NCBI GenBank assembly: GCA_016929205.1
Contig: JAFGJF010000366.1
Span: forward strand, 1-26,878
Reading direction: 5' to 3'
Origin: Anaerolineae bacterium
GTDB taxonomy: Bacteria > Chloroflexota > Anaerolineae > JAFGEY01
DNA: 26,878 bases
Made by a program: the position numbers and the translations under genes
Part shown: positions 22,437 to 26,878 of the stretch, one piece after another
Position numbering within the stretch: position 1 is the stretch's first letter
Layout: each line of letters begins with the position of its first letter
Notes under the pieces: model-generated
What the model saw: only the letters and a program-made list of their open reading frames with translations
Told to the model about the DNA's origin: nothing
Database searches by the model: none

Positions 22437-25247
22437 ATGAAACAAGAGACAATGACCCATTTGCAACACACCCACGACCTGAGATTGCCGGCCTGGGGGC
22501 CGTATACCAAAACCTATATGGGCATTTCACACATCCCAAGTGCGTGTATACAGTTAGAATCCACTGCGGGAAGAGGTGCTGACCAGTTGGGGAGCATTGA
22601 AGGACAGAGCGCTCGCCAGCTAGGAAACACTGGAGGACAGCGGTTTGACCTGAGTGTGTTTCCCGGTTTTTACCGGGGCAAGGTGCTGGTGCCGAACGTC
22701 AAATGGGAGTCAGGTCACCATCCCTGGGAGAGCGCGCCCGATCTCTCGTATTACAGTCACCGTCACGAATTGGAATGGAAAGACCGGGTTTATGTCGACG
22801 TGTCCTTTTCCCAGATCGACGAACACAGCCGGCTGATTCGCTGCCAGTGTGTCAACCAAACCGACCTGCCACAAACGCTGGTTCTACACTATATGGCCTC
22901 GTTGACCCTTGCACCGCTCAAAACCAATTCCGACGAACCACTCCAGCCGTCTCTGGTATCCCTGCCAGAAAGCGCACTGTGGATTGGCGCGTTGGACTAT
23001 ATCGATCTACGTTATGCAACGCCTCGACCCAGCGACAACCTGGTGTACGACGGCTGGTATCGCGGTGAAAGCCGCGCCCACGGTTTTGTCGACGGGCAAG
23101 GCGTCGGGTGCGGCTTTGGGCGAGAGCCGGGCGACACACTCATATACGAGATCGCTGTGCCACGCGCTATCGACGATGCTGTGCTCTTGATCCGGTGCCG
23201 GCTGACCGAGGACGGCAGCCGGACCGAGTTGAGCCTGTCCGGCCTGACGCACACCACGGTGACATTGGCGGGGCAGCGTGGGTTCCGCGTGGTCGAGCTG
23301 TTGATCGGCGATATCACAGCAGGGTCGCACCCTCTACAGATCACGTCGCTGGGCGGCGAGGCGATCGAGATCGACGGCCTGGTAGTGTGCCGGGCCAGCG
23401 ACCGGCCACAGGTGCATTTTGAGCAGGCGACGTTGAACACCGAAGCCGAGATGCTACCCGGACCGGCGCCAAACAGCCTGCGCTTGCGCTATGAACAGAC
23501 GAGCTCAATCGAGTATGGTCTGAAATGGGGGTTCGCACCCTTTCAAGTACGCCAATTCTACGGAGACGAGCTGGACAATCTGATGCGGCGCACGGTGCAC
23601 CAACACACGCGCGCCGTCCTCTACGACCAATGGGCCGCAGCCGCACCCAGGGGGCACTTTGTCAACATCTTTATGCGCCCAATCGGCCTCGAACCACACA
23701 GCCAACGTGCGATCAACGGGCTGGTGTGCAGCGGCACGCCGGACGAGATAACGCGCCGCCTTTCCAGATTCGACCTTTGCCGTGACGCCGAGCCCGTTTA
23801 CCAGCAGGCACGCCGCCGGATCGTCGACATGGGCGGATACCCTGACCAACCCTATACGTTCAGCCAGGAAAAGATGGCAGCGACGGTGCTGACCAACGTC
23901 GTCTATCCCGTCTACACGCGCGGCACGTACATTCGCCACAATACGCCGGGACGCTGGTGGGACAGCCTCTATACCTGGGATTCGGGCTTTATCGGCCTGG
24001 GACTGCTGGAACTGGATCGCGAGCGCGCCATCGACTGCTTGAACGCCTATTTGACCGAGCCCGGCGACCCGCACGCGGCATTCATCCATCATGGCAGCAT
24101 GGTGCCGGTCCAGTTCTATCTCTTTTTCGAGTTGTGGAACCGGGAGCCGGACCGAACTATGTTGGCCTACTTTTATCCGCGCCTCAAACAATACTATGCG
24201 TTTATGGCCGGCAAACGAGGCAGTTCGACGACGCGCACACTCAAATCGAACCTGTTGAAAACGTGGGACTATTTTTACAACTCGGGCGGCTGGGACGACT
24301 ATCCGCCGCAGGTTTACATCCACCGCGAGCAGATGGAATCCACCGTTGCTCCGGTCGTGACTACGGCGCAGTGCATCCGCATCGCCAGGATCATGCAGAT
24401 GGCCGCATCTGAGATGGGAATCGCTCAAGACGTACAAGAATACGAACAAGACATCGAACGCTTTGCCCAAGCATTGCAAAACACAGCCTGGGATCAAGAG
24501 GCCGGCTATTTTTCCTACGTCGTGCACGACGAGCAGGGCAAGGCGATCGACGTGCTGCGGCACGAGAGCGGCGAAAACTATAACCGGGGGCTGGACGGCG
24601 CCTATCCGCTGGTCGCCGGGATCTGTACCCCAGAGCAGGAAAAGCGCCTGTTTGACCATCTGCAGGATCCAAAGCGCCACTGGACCGCGATTGGCCTGTC
24701 GACGGTAGATCAAAGCGCGTCCTATTTCCGCCGCGATGGCTATTGGAACGGCGCCGTGTGGATGCCACACCAATGGTTCTTTTGGAAAACGTGCCTCGAC
24801 CTGGGACGGCCCGAATTTGCCTGGCAGATCGCCAAGACGGGACTGGACCTGTGGCGGCGTGAGGTGGAGGCATCGTACAACTGTTACGAGCACTTTATCG
24901 TCGAGACCGGGCGCGGGGCAGGCTGGCACCAATTCGGCGGCCTGTCGACGCCGGTGTTGAGCTGGTACGGGGCCCATTTCAGGCCGGGCAGACTGACGAC
25001 AGGGTTTGACGTGTGGGTCCGCTCGTTGGACGTTTCCAGCGACCACCGGCGGATGATGGCAAGTTTGAGGACATACGGGCATACGGGACGCACACTGCAC
25101 GTTTTGGTCAGCATGGATGCCACATTCGATGGTGACATCACCTGGAATGGCGAGCGATGCGTTTTGCACCAGTTGCATCCCGGTGTGTACGCCGTTGCCC
25201 TGCCCTGCGGCCAAAAAGGAACCCTAAAAGTGGGCGCGTACGGTTAG
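22437..25247 (+). CDS. GH63-like (alpha/alpha)6-barrel glycosidase with CBM-like insert
   Basis: 936 residues. ATG 22437 lies 12 bases after the CHAT stop; an ATG at 22452 is an alternative, and neither has a strong ribosome site. The N-terminal beta-sandwich about 1-200 and 320-430 is split by a CBM6/35-like module about 201-318 (GDTLIYEIAV, HPLQITSLGGEAIEIDGLVV). The barrel runs about 470-860: WWDSLYTWDSGF (507-518), GGWDDYPPQ (617-625), YWNGAVWMPHQW (769-780) and NCYEHF (815-820). By analogy with GH63/GH37, Asp620 is the general acid and Glu818 the base of an inverting enzyme. GH63-like members include alpha-glucosidases and mannosylglycerate/glucosylglycerate hydrolases; the substrate here is unknown. 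No signal peptide, so cytoplasmic. Residues 45-68 hold a low-complexity duplicated stretch. Its place in the kinase-CHAT unit is unexplained. Transcription of the unit probably ends near here. Confidence 0.78.
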   Translation: MKQETMTHLQHTHDLRLPAWGPYTKTYMGISHIPSACIQLESTAGRGADQLGSIEGQSARQLGNTGGQRFDLSVFPGFYRGKVLVPNVKWESGHHPWESAPDLSYYSHRHELEWKDRVYVDVSFSQIDEHSRLIRCQCVNQTDLPQTLVLHYMASLTLAPLKTNSDEPLQPSLVSLPESALWIGALDYIDLRYATPRPSDNLVYDGWYRGESRAHGFVDGQGVGCGFGREPGDTLIYEIAVPRAIDDAVLLIRCRLTEDGSRTELSLSGLTHTTVTLAGQRGFRVVELLIGDITAGSHPLQITSLGGEAIEIDGLVVCRASDRPQVHFEQATLNTEAEMLPGPAPNSLRLRYEQTSSIEYGLKWGFAPFQVRQFYGDELDNLMRRTVHQHTRAVLYDQWAAAAPRGHFVNIFMRPIGLEPHSQRAINGLVCSGTPDEITRRLSRFDLCRDAEPVYQQARRRIVDMGGYPDQPYTFSQEKMAATVLTNVVYPVYTRGTYIRHNTPGRWWDSLYTWDSGFIGLGLLELDRERAIDCLNAYLTEPGDPHAAFIHHGSMVPVQFYLFFELWNREPDRTMLAYFYPRLKQYYAFMAGKRGSSTTRTLKSNLLKTWDYFYNSGGWDDYPPQVYIHREQMESTVAPVVTTAQCIRIARIMQMAASEMGIAQDVQEYEQDIERFAQALQNTAWDQEAGYFSYVVHDEQGKAIDVLRHESGENYNRGLDGAYPLVAGICTPEQEKRLFDHLQDPKRHWTAIGLSTVDQSASYFRRDGYWNGAVWMPHQWFFWKTCLDLGRPEFAWQIAKTGLDLWRREVEASYNCYEHFIVETGRGAGWHQFGGLSTPVLSWYGAHFRPGRLTTGFDVWVRSLDVSSDHRRMMASLRTYGHTGRTLHVLVSMDATFDGDITWNGERCVLHQLHPGVYAVALPCGQKGTLKVGAYG
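22584..22640 (+). repeat. In-frame imperfect tandem repeat, two units, 33-bp period
   Basis: Bases 22584-22607 and 22617-22640 match at 18 of 24 positions and all six differences are transitions. They encode QLGSIEGQ and QLGNTGGQ within the N-terminal domain of the glycosidase. The stretch reads as an expansion inside a surface loop. Confidence 0.6.
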
Positions 25248-25272
25248 CCTTTTCCGTAACCCACACCTGGTG

Positions 25273-25278
25273 TATAAT
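25273..25278 (+). promoter_or_regulatory. -10 box upstream of mfd
   Basis: A consensus TATAAT lies 26 bases after the glycosidase stop and 83 bases before the mfd start. The expected -35 position is only T-rich (TTTTCC or TTTCCG), so the promoter is probable but not complete; an activator or a different sigma factor is possible. Confidence 0.5.
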
Positions 25279-25295
25279 AGTATAGATACCGATAC

Positions 25296-25339
25296 AACCA
25301 GGTTTTTCGAGTAAAAAACACCCGATCAAAAACCTGGTT
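25296..25339 (+). repeat. 12-bp perfect hairpin in the mfd leader
   Basis: AACCAGGTTTTT (25296-25307) and AAAAACCTGGTT (25328-25339) are exact reverse complements around a 20-nt loop. If transcription starts near 25285 from the TATAAT at 25273, the hairpin forms close to the 5' end of the mRNA and ends 10 bases before GGAGAG of mfd. No T-run follows, so it is not a standard terminator. It may stabilise the message or control translation, or act as a weak end for the upstream unit. Confidence 0.65.
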
Positions 25340-25361
25340 CCTTTCCCCTGGAGAGTGATCG

Positions 25362-26878
25362 ATGAACCTGCGCGGATTGCTGCCGTTGATTCACGACATT
25401 CCGGCCTACCAACAACTGTTGGCCGACATTGAACGCGGCGAGGTAGAAGCCAATCTCTCCTTGCTGAGCGCGGCACGTCCATACATAGTCGCCGCGCTGG
25501 CCCAGGATCTGCAGTGTCCCATCGTGTTGGTTATGTCCCGCTCCGATCAAGTTACCGGCGTAGTCGATCAACTGCGACAGTGGCTGTCGGCACCGGAGCG
25601 CGTGCTCGTTTTCTCCGAGCCTGAAGCCTTACCTTACGAACGCATTCCTTGGGCAGCAGAGACCATTCAGGAACGCCTGCGCGTGTTGGCAGCCCTGACG
25701 CGCTGGGAAAAAGGGCAGCCTACGCCAGTGATTGTGACCTCGACGCGGGCGCTGATGCAACCCACACTGCCCCGCCGCGAGTTCGTGCTCGGCGTCCGGG
25801 CTTTACGCGTCGGGCAGCGGCTGGCCCTGAACAAACTGCTTACCTCGTGGCTGGAGCTGAGCTACGAAATGGTCAGCGTGGTCGAGATCCCAGGCACGTT
25901 CAGCCGGCGGGGCGGCATGATCGACGTCTTTTCGCCCAACGAACGCTATCCGGCGCGCGTCGAGCTGTTCGGTGACGAGGTAGACAGTCTGCGCACATTT
26001 GACCCGGCCACGCAACGCTCACTACAGCGCATCGACGACTATACGATCGTGCCGGCAAGTGAAGCGATCCCCAGGTTCGGACACCTGGCGGCAGAGAGGC
26101 TGGCCTCGCTGGATCATTCTGCTTTGCACGGCCCGGCCAACGCCGAATTCGGAGCCGATCTGGCGGCAATGCAGGAGGACCAGTGGTTCAGAGGCATCGA
26201 GTTTTACATTCCCTACCTCTATTCCCACCCCGGTACCCTGTTCGATTTTGTGCCACAAAGCGGCCTAATCGTCGTCGACGATCAGATCGAACTGCGCCAG
26301 ACGGTGGCCGACCAGGAAGCACACGCGCTGGAATTAAAGGCATCGCTGCAGAACAGCGGCGAACTGCCGGGCAATGTGACTCTGCCCTACCTGACCTGGG
26401 ACACACTGCACGAGACAATCTGGGATCGCCGCCCGCTGGTCCTGGGCTATGGACAACAGGCCGAATGGCTGCAAGAGGCAACAGACCAGGACAACCTCGC
26501 ATTCCAGACGCTGGACAGCGATGCGCCACTCAAAGACCACTTTTCCTCCGGACCACGCTATGGCGGGCAACTGCGCAAGGTCATTGAAGCCTGGCGCGAG
26601 ATGCGGCGCTCGGGCTACAGCCTGGTCGGTGTGACGCGCCAGGCCAGCCGCCTTGGCGAACTGTGGCACGACCAGGAGGGAGGGCCGTCACATCCGGTGA
26701 GCGAGATCGCCTCTCCGCCCGAACACCGCACGCTGACCCTGGTTCAAGGCACGCTGGACCAGGGCTGGGTGCTGCGCCGGTCAGAGGACACGCCACCGTT
26801 TTATCTCTTTACAGACGCCGAGATTTTCGGATGGAGCAAGCCGCGCCCGCGCCGCCCGCGCCGCAAAGCCAAGCACCC
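25362..26878 (+). CDS. mfd: Transcription-repair coupling factor Mfd, N-terminal part
   Basis: The first 505 codons; the frame is open to the window end. ATG 25362 follows GGAGAG with 6-nt spacing. Mfd binds stalled RNA polymerase, removes it by DNA translocation and recruits UvrA to the lesion. The part seen is the UvrB-like N-terminal module (D1-D3): LPLIHDIPAYQQLL at the start, an early EPEALPYERIPW block, and VEIPGTFSRRGGMIDVFSPN (about 173-192), the UvrB/Mfd signature 'rG.FsrRGdiiDvf'. VELFGDEVDSLRTFDP follows. The window ends at TDAEIFGW plus a basic stretch, just before the RNA-polymerase-interacting domain, so the helicase motifs cannot be checked. The gene has its own -10 box and leader hairpin. 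Start and family are secure; full length is unknown. Confidence 0.95.
   Translation, partial: MNLRGLLPLIHDIPAYQQLLADIERGEVEANLSLLSAARPYIVAALAQDLQCPIVLVMSRSDQVTGVVDQLRQWLSAPERVLVFSEPEALPYERIPWAAETIQERLRVLAALTRWEKGQPTPVIVTSTRALMQPTLPRREFVLGVRALRVGQRLALNKLLTSWLELSYEMVSVVEIPGTFSRRGGMIDVFSPNERYPARVELFGDEVDSLRTFDPATQRSLQRIDDYTIVPASEAIPRFGHLAAERLASLDHSALHGPANAEFGADLAAMQEDQWFRGIEFYIPYLYSHPGTLFDFVPQSGLIVVDDQIELRQTVADQEAHALELKASLQNSGELPGNVTLPYLTWDTLHETIWDRRPLVLGYGQQAEWLQEATDQDNLAFQTLDSDAPLKDHFSSGPRYGGQLRKVIEAWREMRRSGYSLVGVTRQASRLGELWHDQEGGPSHPVSEIASPPEHRTLTLVQGTLDQGWVLRRSEDTPPFYLFTDAEIFGWSKPRPRRPRRKAKH

Noticed and set aside
23505..25214. A 569-codon open frame on the - strand
   Set aside because: It lies fully opposite the GH63-like gene, its translation has no recognisable motif, and the + strand product has clear family motifs throughout. 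It is an antisense shadow.

Overview
This window looks like a chromosomal segment of a free-living, saccharolytic bacterium. Chloroflexota (Anaerolineae/Caldilineae-like) is my best guess. It rests on the very large PAS/GAF histidine kinases, a CHAT protease, several glycosidases and short Gram-positive-like promoters (TATAAT boxes); no marker gene in the window proves it. I see no rRNA, tRNA, CRISPR array, insertion sequence or phage gene. Genes are tightly packed and no intergenic gap exceeds 190 bases.

Region A (1-6969, + strand): the 3' end of a ThuA-like gene, a hairpin terminator, then a pair of membrane-bound histidine kinases. The first (530-3955) has a Cache-like sensor, HAMP, GAF, PAS, kinase core and two receivers. 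The second (3997-6969) has a ComP-like layout of PDZ plus many membrane helices, then GAF, PAS and kinase core. Their kinase halves are clearly paralogous.

Region B (6992-12872, - strand): a compact five-gene operon read leftward: GH30-like glycosidase, amidohydrolase-2 TIM barrel, MobA-like nucleotidyltransferase, GH42 beta-galactosidase, and an NAD-dependent 6PGDH-like/DUF1932 dehydrogenase. A divergent enolase-superfamily (MR/MLE) sugar-acid dehydratase-like gene (13061-14203) shares the control region. Together they suggest release of a galactose-type sugar from a glycan and its oxidative (lactone/aldonate) catabolism. That pathway is inference.

Region C (14221-25247, + strand): a near-perfect sigma-70-type promoter (TTGACA, 17 nt, TATAAT) precedes five closely spaced genes: a soluble multi-PAS/GAF hybrid kinase with a cysteine-rich PAS insert, a receiver-histidine kinase, peptidyl-tRNA hydrolase (pth), a 912-residue CHAT caspase-like protease, and a GH63-like (alpha/alpha)6 glycosidase carrying a CBM-like insert. 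mfd (25362 to window end) follows with its own -10 box and a 12-bp hairpin in its leader. pth and mfd are near neighbours in Bacillus, so the CHAT and glycosidase genes look like insertions between two housekeeping genes.

Points of most interest: the CHAT protease in an apparent transcription unit with a two-kinase phosphorelay; four histidine kinases but no DNA-binding response regulator; a probable missing nucleophile in the GH30-like enzyme; a degenerate terminal receiver in the first kinase; and a MobA-like enzyme tightly coupled within a sugar operon.
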